Shown here: piece after piece, positions 1 to 5,679 of the stretch
Layout of the letters: each line of letters starts with the position of its first letter
Position numbering within the stretch: position 1 is the first letter of the stretch
NCBI GenBank assembly: GCA_016202525.1
Contig: JACQOM010000060.1
Location: 1-7,078 of the forward strand
Length of the DNA stretch: 7,078 nucleotides
Direction of reading: 5' to 3'
Source of the DNA: Chloroflexota bacterium
Lineage (GTDB): Bacteria > Chloroflexota > Dehalococcoidia > Dehalococcoidales > UBA2162
Position numbers and translations under genes: made by a program
The notes under the pieces: model-generated
What the model was told of the DNA's origin: nothing
What the model saw: the letters and a program-made list of their open reading frames with translations, nothing else
Databases searched by the model: none

Positions 1-79
1 ACTCTGAACACTCTAATTAGCCGAACGAACTTTGTCAAGAATGCGATACAGAGAAAAATTATCGGTTACTTGTTTTATC

Positions 80-88
80 TGTTATAAT
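80..88 (+). promoter_or_regulatory. Extended -10 promoter of hemW
   Basis: The bases TGTTATAAT are a perfect TGn-TATAAT extended -10 element. No good -35 is visible at the normal distance; the best is TTATCG at 59-64, three of six matches with an 18-nt spacer. Extended -10 promoters are known to tolerate a poor -35. The hexamer ends at 88, so initiation is expected near 95, right at the GTG start codon of hemW at 96. Seen: the motif and the spacing. Inferred: the start point and a leaderless message. Confidence 0.6.
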
Positions 89-95
89 TGTAGTC

Positions 96-1265
96 GTGTC
101 TGACGAAATTGCCCTCTACATCCATATCCCTTTCTGCCGCCGCAAATGTAACTATTGCTCCTTCGTCTCGTACCAGTGCCGTGAAGCTGAAATTTCCTCT
201 TACGTAAATGCCCTCAAGAATGAACTTGCCCGGCGTGCCGGCGGAAAGCTTGTGCGCAGTATATATCTTGGCGGAGGTACCCCCAGTTTACTTACCGACC
301 GGCAGGTTGAAGATATTCTAGCCAGCGTCGGTTCACTATTTACCGTGGATAAGACGGCCGAAGTCACCATGGAAGCCAATCCGGGCACGGTCGATACAAC
401 CTACCTTACCAATATCAGAGCATTGGGAGTCAACCGCCTGAGCCTGGGGATACAGAGTCTGGACGATAAGGAACTGGCATTGCTGGGCCGTATCCATACT
501 TACGCACAAGCCATTGATGCGGTACTCTCCGCCCGAAACTCCGATTTTACCAATTTGAACTTGGACCTGATTTACGGATTTCCCAGTCAAACTCAGTCGG
601 ACTGGCAGAAGACGTTGGATAAAGTAATAGAGATAGCGCCGGAGCATCTTTCGCTCTATGGCCTCAGTCTGGAACCTGATACACCGATGTGGAGAGCAAT
701 CAAAGAACACCGCTTACCCGATATCGATCCCGATGTCAGCGCCGACCAGTATGAACTGGCTGAAGACTTGCTGACAGCACATGGCTATCATCACTACGAG
801 ATATCGAACTGGGCAAAACCAGGGCAGGAGTGCCGGCATAATCTGACTTACTGGCAAAACCGACCCTATCTGGGAGCCGGTGTCGCCGCTCATTCCTACC
901 TGGAAAGGCACCGTCTGGCTAATACTAAAAGCCTGGATAAATACCTGGCTGCCTTTTCGAATAATCTGCCACCACCACTGGACCTTGATGAAACAATAAA
1001 CCAGGAACTGGAGCTGGCGGAAACAGTTATCCTCGGACTAAGACTTAACCAAGGTATCTATCTGGATGATATTCGAAACCGTTTCGGTATCGATTTACTG
1101 ACACGCTACGGGCAACAGGTCGCAGAGATGGTTGATGCCGGCCTTCTGGAGCAAAGTAACGGGCACATCAAGCTCACGCCCCGCGGCAGGCTGTTGAGCA
1201 ATGAAGTCTTCTGGCGTTTTTTGCCAGAACAACGACAGCAGACAGACAATCTGGTCATCGAGTAA
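96..1265 (+). CDS. hemW: HemW, radical SAM heme chaperone (HemN-like protein)
   Basis: The 389-residue product matches the usual HemW length (about 380-400). Near the N-terminus is the radical SAM cluster motif with C14, C18 and C21 followed by F23. This CxxxCxxCxF form separates HemW from true coproporphyrinogen dehydrogenase HemN, which has a further Cys. Other family signatures are GGGTPS (59-64), EANPGT (93-98), SLGIQS (116-121), DLIYGFP (157-163) and HNLTYW (248-253), the HNxxYW motif implicated in heme binding. Residues from about 305 look like the C-terminal HemN/HemW helical domain. Family knowledge: HemW binds an Fe4S4 cluster and heme in the cytoplasm and passes heme to respiratory proteins; many copies are misannotated as oxygen-independent coproporphyrinogen oxidase. 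The GTG start is chosen because the SAM core follows immediately and the frame is closed at 18-20 with no other usual start codon. No Shine-Dalgarno is visible; an extended -10 lies just upstream. lepA follows after 29 nt, so co-transcription is likely. Confidence 0.93.
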   Translation: MSDEIALYIHIPFCRRKCNYCSFVSYQCREAEISSYVNALKNELARRAGGKLVRSIYLGGGTPSLLTDRQVEDILASVGSLFTVDKTAEVTMEANPGTVDTTYLTNIRALGVNRLSLGIQSLDDKELALLGRIHTYAQAIDAVLSARNSDFTNLNLDLIYGFPSQTQSDWQKTLDKVIEIAPEHLSLYGLSLEPDTPMWRAIKEHRLPDIDPDVSADQYELAEDLLTAHGYHHYEISNWAKPGQECRHNLTYWQNRPYLGAGVAAHSYLERHRLANTKSLDKYLAAFSNNLPPPLDLDETINQELELAETVILGLRLNQGIYLDDIRNRFGIDLLTRYGQQVAEMVDAGLLEQSNGHIKLTPRGRLLSNEVFWRFLPEQRQQTDNLVIE

Positions 1266-1294
1266 GAGAAAAGCCGGGAGAGACAATTAAATTT

Positions 1295-3115
1295 ATGGAC
1301 CAATCACTTACCAGAAACTTTTGCATCATCGCCCATATCGACCACGGCAAGTCGACGCTGGCTGACCGTCTTATCGAACTTACCGGTACTTTACCCAGCG
1401 CTCAGATAGGCGAACAGTTACTGGACAGCATGGAACTGGAACGCGAGCGTGGCATCACCATCAAGGCAAAGGCGATTCGCCTGAGTTATCAGGCAAAGGA
1501 CAACAAAAACTACCGGCTGAACCTCATCGACACACCTGGGCATGTCGATTTCTCATTCGAGGTTTCTCGTACTCTGGCCGCCTGCGAAGGTGCGGTACTG
1601 GTTATCGATGCTACCCAGGGTATCCAGGCACAAACTCTGTCCAATGTCTATATAGCTATGGAGCACAACCTGGAAATCATCCCGGTCCTGAACAAAATCG
1701 ACTTGCCCAGCAGTGAACCTGAGAGGGTACTGGCAGAGATTAAAAGTGTACTGGGCTATGATGCCAGAGACGTGCTGCTGATAAGCGCCAAGACAGGACA
1801 GGGCGTGCCACTGTTGCTTGAGGAGATAGTCCGCCGTGTACCACCCCCCAGGGGTAACGCGCAAGCCCCACTCCGAGCCCTCATCTTCGACTCTCATTAC
1901 GATGCCTACAAAGGTGTCATCGCCTACCTGCGCGTGGTGGACGGCCAAATCGCTAAAGGAGATAAACTTCGCCTGATGGCACAGGATACTGACATAGAAG
2001 TACTGGAGGTCGGCTATTTTGCTCCGCAACCATGCCAGGCTCAGGAACTGGTCGCCGGTGATGTCGGCTATATTGCCACCGGGCTTAAAAGCGTCGGAGA
2101 GTGCCGTGTCGGTGACACAGTGACCTCGACAGTCAACGGCGCTACTCAGCCGCTGATTGGTTACCGTCCGGTGAAGCCGATGGTTTTTGCCGGCATTTAC
2201 CCCACACAGGCAGATGAATATCAACAACTACGCGAGGCCATCGAGAAACTCAGCCTCAATGATGCCTCGCTCTCCTACGAACCTGAGTCGAGCCCTATCC
2301 TGGGCAACGGATTCCGTTGCGGTTTCCTGGGATTGCTCCATCTGGATATTGTACGCGAGCGTCTGGAAAGAGAGTTTTCTTTGTCACTGGTGGTCACCGT
2401 GCCCGGCGTTAGCTTCATCATTACCCGGACTAATGGTCAGAAGATTAGCATTACTAATCCCACCGAATTCCCGGTACCGACGGAAATAGAGAAGATAGAA
2501 GAGCCCTGGGTCAGTATCTCGGTCATCACCCCTGCCAGCTTCATCGGCCCGCTGATGGAACTTATCACTGAATACGGTGGAATCTACAAACAAACGGAGT
2601 ACCTGGGACAACTCAAATCATCGGCAGAACTGGGACAGCGAGTCCGGCTCGAATATGAAATGCCTTTACGCTCGATACTGACCACATTTTACGACCAGAT
2701 AAAAAGCCGCAGTCGCGGCTATGCTTCACTGGACCACGAGTTTATCGGCTACCGGGAAGCCAGGCTGATTAGGCTCGATATTCTGGTAAATGATACGCTG
2801 GTGGATGCTTTCAGCCGTATCATCCCACCGGAGAAAGCCCATGAGGTCGGTAAATCGGTGGTCGATAAGCTCAAGGAGGTTATTCCCCGCCAACTGTTCA
2901 AAGTGCCGATTCAGGCAGCCGTTGGCAGCCGCGTTGTGGCCCGGACTGACATAGCAGCCAAGCGCAAGGACGTCCTGGCAAAATGCTACGGCGGTGACAT
3001 CACACGAAAACGCAAGCTACTGGAGAAGCAGAAAGAGGGCAAGAAGAAAATGAAGACAATCGGCCGGGTGGAGGTGCCGAAAGAGGCATTTATGAGCGTA
3101 TTGAAGCTCAGCTAG
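1295..3115 (+). CDS. lepA: Elongation factor 4 (LepA), ribosome-associated GTPase
   Basis: The 606-residue product is full length (about 600 in the family). All GTPase motifs are intact: G1 AHIDHGKST (13-21), G2 with T55 in RGITIK, G3 DTPGHVDF (79-86, with catalytic His83), G4 NKID (133-136) and G5 SAKTG (164-168). EF-G-like domains II, III and V follow. The LepA-specific C-terminal domain is recognisable from a conserved [20 protein letters not shown] stretch and a final PKEAF segment. Family knowledge: LepA binds the ribosome and hydrolyses GTP, with proposed roles in back-translocation, in initiation or 30S assembly, and in translation under ionic stress. The start is set by the [16 protein letters not shown]-terminus. 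The only purine-rich site upstream is GGGAG at 1276-1280, 14 nt from the ATG, which is long and weak, so coupling to hemW translation is plausible. hemW and lepA are also neighbours in Bacillus, in the opposite order. No terminator follows, so transcription may run into the short ORF at 3155. Confidence 0.97.
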   Translation: MDQSLTRNFCIIAHIDHGKSTLADRLIELTGTLPSAQIGEQLLDSMELERERGITIKAKAIRLSYQAKDNKNYRLNLIDTPGHVDFSFEVSRTLAACEGAVLVIDATQGIQAQTLSNVYIAMEHNLEIIPVLNKIDLPSSEPERVLAEIKSVLGYDARDVLLISAKTGQGVPLLLEEIVRRVPPPRGNAQAPLRALIFDSHYDAYKGVIAYLRVVDGQIAKGDKLRLMAQDTDIEVLEVGYFAPQPCQAQELVAGDVGYIATGLKSVGECRVGDTVTSTVNGATQPLIGYRPVKPMVFAGIYPTQADEYQQLREAIEKLSLNDASLSYEPESSPILGNGFRCGFLGLLHLDIVRERLEREFSLSLVVTVPGVSFIITRTNGQKISITNPTEFPVPTEIEKIEEPWVSISVITPASFIGPLMELITEYGGIYKQTEYLGQLKSSAELGQRVRLEYEMPLRSILTTFYDQIKSRSRGYASLDHEFIGYREARLIRLDILVNDTLVDAFSRIIPPEKAHEVGKSVVDKLKEVIPRQLFKVPIQAAVGSRVVARTDIAAKRKDVLAKCYGGDITRKRKLLEKQKEGKKKMKTIGRVEVPKEAFMSVLKLS

Positions 3116-3142
3116 TCCGGGGCGGCATGATAAAATAAGTAT

Positions 3143-3150
3143 AAGGAGGT
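3143..3150 (+). promoter_or_regulatory. Strong Shine-Dalgarno before the Lon-like fragment
   Basis: AAGGAGGT is a full anti-16S complement, 4 nt before the ATG at 3155. It is the strongest ribosome-binding site in the window together with that of hsp20. It argues that the short ORF at 3155 is, or recently was, the start of a genuinely translated gene. Confidence 0.75.
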
Positions 3151-3154
3151 AGCC

Positions 3155-3301
3155 ATGAAACTCAATAAATATGAAGTACCGGTTGGTAAACTCCGCTGGG
3201 AATGCGACCCCAAACTGTTCAAATTTGAATGTACCAAAGACTTAGCCCCGCTGCGTGAGTTTATCGGGCAGGAACGGGCAACGAGAGGGCTTCTACGCTG
3301 A
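3155..3301 (+). pseudogene. Truncated Lon-like (LonB family) AAA+ protease, N-terminal 48 residues
   Basis: This 48-codon ORF reads like the first residues of the Lon-like ATP-dependent proteases (COG1067/LonB type). Those proteins commonly open with an L-R-W-x-C-D-P segment, an F-x-F-E-x-T segment, then L-x-P-L-x-x-x-I-G-Q-E-R-A leading into the AAA+ domain. Here KLRWECDP lies at residues 12-19, FKFECTKDL at 22-30 and FIGQERATRG at 36-45, and a TGA stop follows two codons later. A full protein is roughly 750-850 residues; the Walker A, Walker B and Ser-Lys protease parts are absent. By eye no other frame continues the protein in 3302-3424, so this looks like a deletion stump rather than a single frameshift. 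The Shine-Dalgarno is intact. It lies 39 nt after lepA with no terminator between, so it is probably transcribed with lepA. Alternatives are a functional micropeptide or an assembly error. The family call comes from motif memory, without a search. Confidence 0.65.
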
Positions 3302-3318
3302 GGAGAAAAGAGAGACTA

Positions 3319-3336
3319 AGTGAGGCAAGACTCACT
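3319..3336 (+). promoter_or_regulatory. Small inverted repeat upstream of hsp20
   Basis: AGTGAG (3319-3324) and CTCACT (3331-3336) form a perfect 6-bp dyad around the 6-nt loop GCAAGA. No T-run follows, so it is not a normal intrinsic terminator. It sits about 90 nt before the hsp20 start codon and could be an operator or an mRNA hairpin. It is not a CIRCE element, since the arms are unlike TTAGCACTC and the spacing is 6, not 9. A dyad this short can occur by chance. Confidence 0.3.
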
Positions 3337-3346
3337 GATTCATGTC

Positions 3347-3358
3347 CGACAAATGTCG
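3347..3358 (+). promoter_or_regulatory. Dyad CGACA-AA-TGTCG in the hsp20 upstream region
   Basis: Two perfect 5-bp arms are separated by 2 bp, an operator-like arrangement about 67 bp before the hsp20 ATG. An AT-rich stretch downstream (3381-3397) contains TATATT and TATGAT, either of which could be a -10, but no -35 resembling TTGACA is placed correctly for them. If that stretch is the promoter, this dyad would lie near the -35 region or upstream of it. The binding protein is unknown. Confidence 0.28.
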
Positions 3359-3412
3359 TATGAAAGAAGCTCAGCCTAGAATATATTTATATGATAAGTG
3401 AAAAATAGAGAA

Positions 3413-3418
3413 AGGAGG
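3413..3418 (+). promoter_or_regulatory. Shine-Dalgarno that decides the hsp20 start
   Basis: AGGAGG ends 6 nt before the ATG at 3425, the ideal spacing. An in-frame GTG at 3398 would add nine residues, but it has no ribosome-binding site and its extra codons overlap this one. The ATG at 3425 is therefore preferred. Confidence 0.85.
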
Positions 3419-3424
3419 ATTACG

Positions 3425-3886
3425 ATGACCGAGATTACTGTTAGAAGACCATTGACACTGGTGGAGGCTTACTATCCTACCAATCTCATTGATGACCTTG
3501 ATAGGTGGGTAGGGGAGACTTGGGAATCATGGACGCCTGCCAGTGCTTCTGTTGACCATATTCATCCTCGTGGGGATATGTATGAGTGGAAGGATGAACT
3601 GGTAATGAAGGTTGAACTACCCGGTATCGCCAAGGAGGATATCGACATCAGTCTTGAGGGCGATTGCCTGACAATCAAGGCAGAAAAGAAGCAGGAGTCG
3701 CTGGCGGAAGATGCTACCTACTATGGCTGTGAACGCTACTATGGTAAGTATTACCGCACCGTAACACTCCCGTACCATGTCGATTACGACAAGATTTCAA
3801 CCACTTACGAGAATGGTTTACTGGAGATAAGACTCCCCAAGGCTGAAGAAGCCAAGACTAAGCATATCGAAGTCAAGGTAAAGTAA
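3425..3886 (+). CDS. Small heat-shock protein, Hsp20/alpha-crystallin family
   Basis: The 153-residue product is typical for bacterial Hsp20. Residues 1-49 form the variable N-terminal arm. The alpha-crystallin domain covers about 50-142 and shows family hallmarks: VELPGI (63-68), the E-R-x-x-G-x-Y-x-R-x-x-x-L-P pattern (103-116) and the closing GLLEIRLPKA (131-140). A short tail holds I148-E149-V150, an IxI/V-type motif that in this family docks onto the neighbouring dimer during oligomer assembly. Family knowledge: these are ATP-independent cytoplasmic holdases that keep unfolding proteins soluble for DnaK or ClpB. The gene has its own strong Shine-Dalgarno, a 123-nt upstream gap with two small dyads, and a strong terminator downstream, so it is probably mainly expressed as a single-gene stress unit, although read-through from lepA is possible. 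Two Cys (81 and 102) are present; I attach no function to them. Confidence 0.95.
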   Translation: MTEITVRRPLTLVEAYYPTNLIDDLDRWVGETWESWTPASASVDHIHPRGDMYEWKDELVMKVELPGIAKEDIDISLEGDCLTIKAEKKQESLAEDATYYGCERYYGKYYRTVTLPYHVDYDKISTTYENGLLEIRLPKAEEAKTKHIEVKVK

Positions 3887-3896
3887 GGGCGCTGGG

Positions 3897-3935
3897 AAAG
3901 AGGGGGGCTGGACGTATCCGGCTTCCCTCTTTTTT
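3897..3935 (+). terminator. Intrinsic terminator after hsp20
   Basis: AAAGAGGG (3897-3904) pairs perfectly with CCCTCTTT (3925-3932). The inner GGGCTGGA (3905-3912) pairs with TCCGGCTT (3917-3924) with three G-U pairs, leaving a CGTA tetraloop. The 16-bp stem ends in a run of seven T (3930-3935 plus 3928 interrupted by C), giving a clear Rho-independent terminator beginning 11 nt after the hsp20 stop. It lies between two convergent genes. On the minus strand the same stem would have only a short CTTT tail, so any stop of MFS transcription there would be weaker. Confidence 0.9.
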
Positions 3936-3974
3936 GTTTACAGTACCGGTTAAGCCAACCAGGAAATATCTTCT

Positions 3975-5108
3975 CTAATGCCCGCTCTCCGGGGTACCCT
4001 GTCCCGGTTCACGAGTTTTCAATCCCCGGCTGACCAACAATCCTAAAAGGCTCAGACCAAAAGCTTGGTACATCACGGGCCTGAATCCCCATAGTTCAGA
4101 CACCGCCCCGCCGACGAAAGGTCCGATACCAGCCGATAAATACATAGTAGAGTAAAGTAACCCGGAAGCAGTGCCACGTTCGGTATTCCACCTGAGCAAA
4201 TAGCCGAATGCCCCGATGAAAAGGCATGCCCAGGACACCGCCAGCACAATCTGAACCGGAATCAGTTGCAAGTAGTTCGTCACCACTCCATAGATACCAA
4301 AAGTCAGCGCTGACATCACCAGTCCGGCACGAAACACATTCGCCGGGTTAAACCTTTCTACCAGACGCATCGCAATAAACTGGGCAATCATATTAATACT
4401 GTTAAGTAGGGCAATCCACAATTTACTGGCACCGATATCGGTCAAAAACAAGGGGAAGATAGTCCAGATGCCCTGTCCACCTAGTTGCCTCAGAAAAAAG
4501 GCGAGATACACTCTGAAATTCGCTTTCACTAATGGTATCGGCAAAACATTGACTGTAACTCGACTAGTTCGAATTTCTGAGAGCGCCAGAGATACCATAA
4601 AGGCTAGAACTGACGCGATAGCACTGCTGATAAACAGCGCCTCATAGTCCCTGAGCACTGCCGCCAGAATAGAACCCAAAAGCCACCCGAAAGAGCCATA
4701 AGAGGCAAAATTCCCGATTCCCTTTTGATTCTCGTAGGCATAAGCCATTACCGACGCCGAGGTTACGCCGAGACAAAAACCGATCAGTCCCCTGACCAGT
4801 AGGAATGTCATCGGCGTGTGCACCACAAGTTGCAGAAAATAGCCTAAAGCCGACACCGCTAAACCGGAGCGGATAAAGACCAATCGACCGTGAATATCTG
4901 ATTGTCGCCCGAAGAAAAGGGACGATAAGAAGAAGGCAATGCCATAAACGGCAACGATGAAACCAACTTCGAAATTCGATGCCCCTAGAGTCTGGGCATA
5001 AAGCGGCAGGAAGATAATCGATGTTTCTATGGCCAGATTAAAAAGGAAATTCATCAGGGCTAAACGCAAGGCTAATGACGCGCTAGTCACAACATGAAGA
5101 TATCGCAT
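3975..5108 (-). CDS. MFS transporter, probable efflux-type permease
   Basis: The 377-residue product is very hydrophobic, with about 12 segments that could span the membrane: near 17-37, 45-65, 78-97, 99-120, 137-153, 157-177, 198-222, 230-250, 260-280, 284-305, 314-336 and 345-361. Between the second and third is GRQSDIHGR (67-75), a good match to MFS motif A, the loop that gates conformational change. The two six-helix halves are joined by a short linker rich in Arg, Val and Lys (about 178-197). The polar tail is short. Family knowledge: such compact MFS proteins are usually proton-driven exporters of drugs or metabolites, but the substrate cannot be read from sequence. The ATG at 5108 is taken as the start; no Shine-Dalgarno is visible and a TATAAC box lies just upstream. 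It converges on hsp20 and diverges from the sensor-kinase gene, whose control region it may share. Confidence 0.88.
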   Translation of the reverse strand: MRYLHVVTSASLALRLALMNFLFNLAIETSIIFLPLYAQTLGASNFEVGFIVAVYGIAFFLSSLFFGRQSDIHGRLVFIRSGLAVSALGYFLQLVVHTPMTFLLVRGLIGFCLGVTSASVMAYAYENQKGIGNFASYGSFGWLLGSILAAVLRDYEALFISSAIASVLAFMVSLALSEIRTSRVTVNVLPIPLVKANFRVYLAFFLRQLGGQGIWTIFPLFLTDIGASKLWIALLNSINMIAQFIAMRLVERFNPANVFRAGLVMSALTFGIYGVVTNYLQLIPVQIVLAVSWACLFIGAFGYLLRWNTERGTASGLLYSTMYLSAGIGPFVGGAVSELWGFRPVMYQAFGLSLLGLLVSRGLKTREPGQGTPESGH

Positions 5109-5113
5109 CTATC

Positions 5114-5119
5114 GTTATA
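5114..5119 (-). promoter_or_regulatory. Candidate -10 box of the MFS gene
   Basis: On the minus strand the bases read TATAAC, five of six matches to TATAAT. The hexamer ends 6 nt before the ATG, so transcription would start at or within a base or two of the start codon and the message would be essentially leaderless. This agrees with the lack of a Shine-Dalgarno. No convincing -35 is visible at 16-19 nt spacing, so the call is tentative. Confidence 0.3.
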
Positions 5120-5214
5120 TCTCTTATCCGGTTACCAAGTTTAAATACTACATTGACCTATTCCCAAAAGCAAGTTGATGATTGCCCTTACCCGGCTAAA
5201 TCGTATGGTGATAT

Positions 5215-5276
5215 TTGACAGTTGGAGATATATATATCACAAATATTGACAATCAGCAACAAATTTGTTAAAAATA
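5215..5276 (+). repeat. Imperfect 31-bp tandem repeat with TTGACA and palindrome in each unit
   Basis: Unit 1 is 5215-5245 and unit 2 is 5246-5276. Each starts with TTGACA, has a perfect 12-bp palindrome at offset 12 (GATATATATATC at 5227-5238; AACAAATTTGTT at 5258-5269), and ends in AAATA. By hand count about 20 of 31 positions match, with the two palindromes differing in sequence. TTGACA is the -35 consensus. For the second copy, TAAAAA at 5269-5274 is a weak -10 (four of six matches, 17-nt spacer). The 31-bp spacing is close to three helical turns, as would suit two regulator dimers on one DNA face. It could be an operator/promoter array, or partly chance in AT-rich DNA. Confidence 0.4.
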
Positions 5277-5306
5277 CAGTAGATAACAACCGCTGTAAAT
5301 CATACT

Positions 5307-5340
5307 GCTGGCATTTTTAGTGCGGCTGGCGATTTTTATG
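5307..5340 (+). repeat. Imperfect direct repeat, 18-bp period
   Basis: GCTGGCATTTTTAGTG (5307-5322) and GCTGGCGATTTTTATG (5325-5340) share GCTGGC, then A followed by five T, then A and TG, with one inserted G in the second and one inserted G in the first. The period is 18 bp. The role is unknown; it could be a pair of binding half-sites or a small duplication. Confidence 0.35.
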
Positions 5341-5394
5341 AGGCAGGAAACAAGGAACATCCAGAAAACGGCAGGAACTCCTTTTCACGGAGGC

Positions 5395-5474
5395 AAGGTA
5401 TCAGTGCCAATAGTTAGAAATTTATACTTTTGGCTCACCGAACCGAGCCTTTTTATTATGCGGGCTGATACTTT
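5395..5474 (+). other. Long imperfect stem enclosing a hairpin; possible structured RNA
   Basis: Bases 5395-5405 can pair with 5464-5474 as an 11-bp stem (core GTATCAG with CTGATAC, two G-U pairs). Inside it, 5406-5407 can pair with 5460-5461 and AATA (5409-5412) with TATT (5454-5457). The GGCTC/GAGCC hairpin sits near the tip. Just outside, GCTGAT/ATCAGC (5464-5469 with 5485-5490) and TTAGCT/AGCTAA (5474-5479 with 5488-5493) are further stems that would compete with each other and with the outer stem. It could be an RNA leader, a small RNA or the remains of a small inverted-repeat element. No known RNA family consensus was recognised. Confidence 0.35.
5432..5456 (+). terminator. Terminator-like hairpin in the intergenic region
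   Basis: GGCTC (5432-5436) and GAGCC (5445-5449) form a 5-bp stem around an 8-nt loop, followed directly by TTTTTATT. This is the layout of a Rho-independent terminator on the + strand, but the stem is short. No gene ends just upstream, so it would terminate either a short RNA begun in the AT-rich region near 5215-5280 or a leader transcript of the gene at 5680. Confidence 0.42.
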
Positions 5475-5670
5475 TAGCTCTTACATCAGCTAACCAGAAC
5501 AGCTACGATAATTAAGGGGGTGTCTATCTTTAAGTCAAGAAGCAATAGACAAAGGAGTCATTACACGGTACTTAAGGATGAGGTATTTAATTCGCCAGCA
5601 ATTTTCAGCAGGTTTACAGGATGATGAAAAACAGGCACTTACTGCTATACGTAGCCCTCCATAGTAACTT

Positions 5671-5679
5671 GAGGAAAGG
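5671..5679 (+). promoter_or_regulatory. Ribosome-binding site of the sensor kinase gene
   Basis: GAGGAAAGG serves two in-frame ATG codons. GAGG (5671-5674) is 5 nt before ATG 5680, while AAAGG (5675-5679) is 12 nt before ATG 5692. The nearer ATG fits better. The second would drop only four residues and begin directly at the PKARILIVEDE receiver start, so it cannot be excluded. Confidence 0.6.

Larger units (their letters stand above)
5338..5664 (+). pseudogene. Possible decayed small gene (frame with two internal stops)
   Basis: From ATG 5338 a frame runs 51 codons to TAA at 5491-5493, passes a second TAA at 5509-5511, then stays open for 50 codons to TAG at 5662-5664. The last part reads LSQEAIDKGVITRYLRMRYL and then a charged, Gln-rich stretch that looks more protein-like than random. 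Its only ATG (5578) would give 28 residues. A good AAAGGAG (5551-5557) lies about 20 nt before that ATG, and no usual start codon sits at the right distance from it. The frame is the same as that of the sensor kinase at 5680. I recognise no family, and the segment overlaps the stem-loop at 5395-5474. It may be a decayed ORF or merely chance; confidence is low. Confidence 0.18.
5109..5679. other. 571-bp intergenic region between divergent genes, no convincing gene
   Basis: This stretch is visibly richer in A and T than its flanks. It holds an imperfect tandem 31-bp repeat (5215-5276), a direct repeat with an 18-bp period (5307-5340), a terminator-like hairpin (5432-5456) inside a longer stem (5395-5474), and a reading frame with two internal stops (5338-5664). 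It must contain the promoter of the sensor kinase gene at 5680 and probably control sites for the MFS gene. No tRNA, known riboswitch consensus or insertion-sequence end was recognised. Confidence 0.6.

Noticed and set aside
336..710. A 124-codon open frame on the minus strand inside hemW
   Set aside because: It is antisense to a complete HemW with all motifs, and its translation resembles no family I know.
96..1265. Annotation of this gene as coproporphyrinogen dehydrogenase HemN
   Set aside because: The cluster motif is CxxxCxxCxF without the extra Cys of HemN, and the HNxxYW motif of HemW is present.
1553..2227. A 224-codon open frame on the minus strand inside lepA
   Set aside because: It lies fully opposite the intact, highly conserved lepA frame, has no recognisable domain and is rich in Cys, His and Gln as expected of an antisense shadow.
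3319..3336. CIRCE (HrcA) operator before hsp20
   Set aside because: CIRCE is TTAGCACTC-n9-GAGTGCTAA. The dyad here has unlike arms and a 6-nt centre.
3398..3424. GTG at 3398 as an earlier hsp20 start
   Set aside because: It has no ribosome-binding site, and the ideal AGGAGG at 3413-3418 points to ATG 3425.
5341..5460. Known riboswitch or T-box, SRP, RNase P, or tmRNA gene
   Set aside because: By eye I compared it with remembered core motifs (cobalamin, c-di-GMP, SAM, TPP, yybP, T-box, SRP GGAAG loop, RNase P and tmRNA ends) and none matches. Only a covariance search could settle it.
5109..5679. CRISPR array or insertion sequence in the intergenic region
   Set aside because: Repeats are two-copy, imperfect and adjacent without spacers of regular unique sequence. 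No transposase, terminal inverted repeats with target duplication or cas gene is seen.
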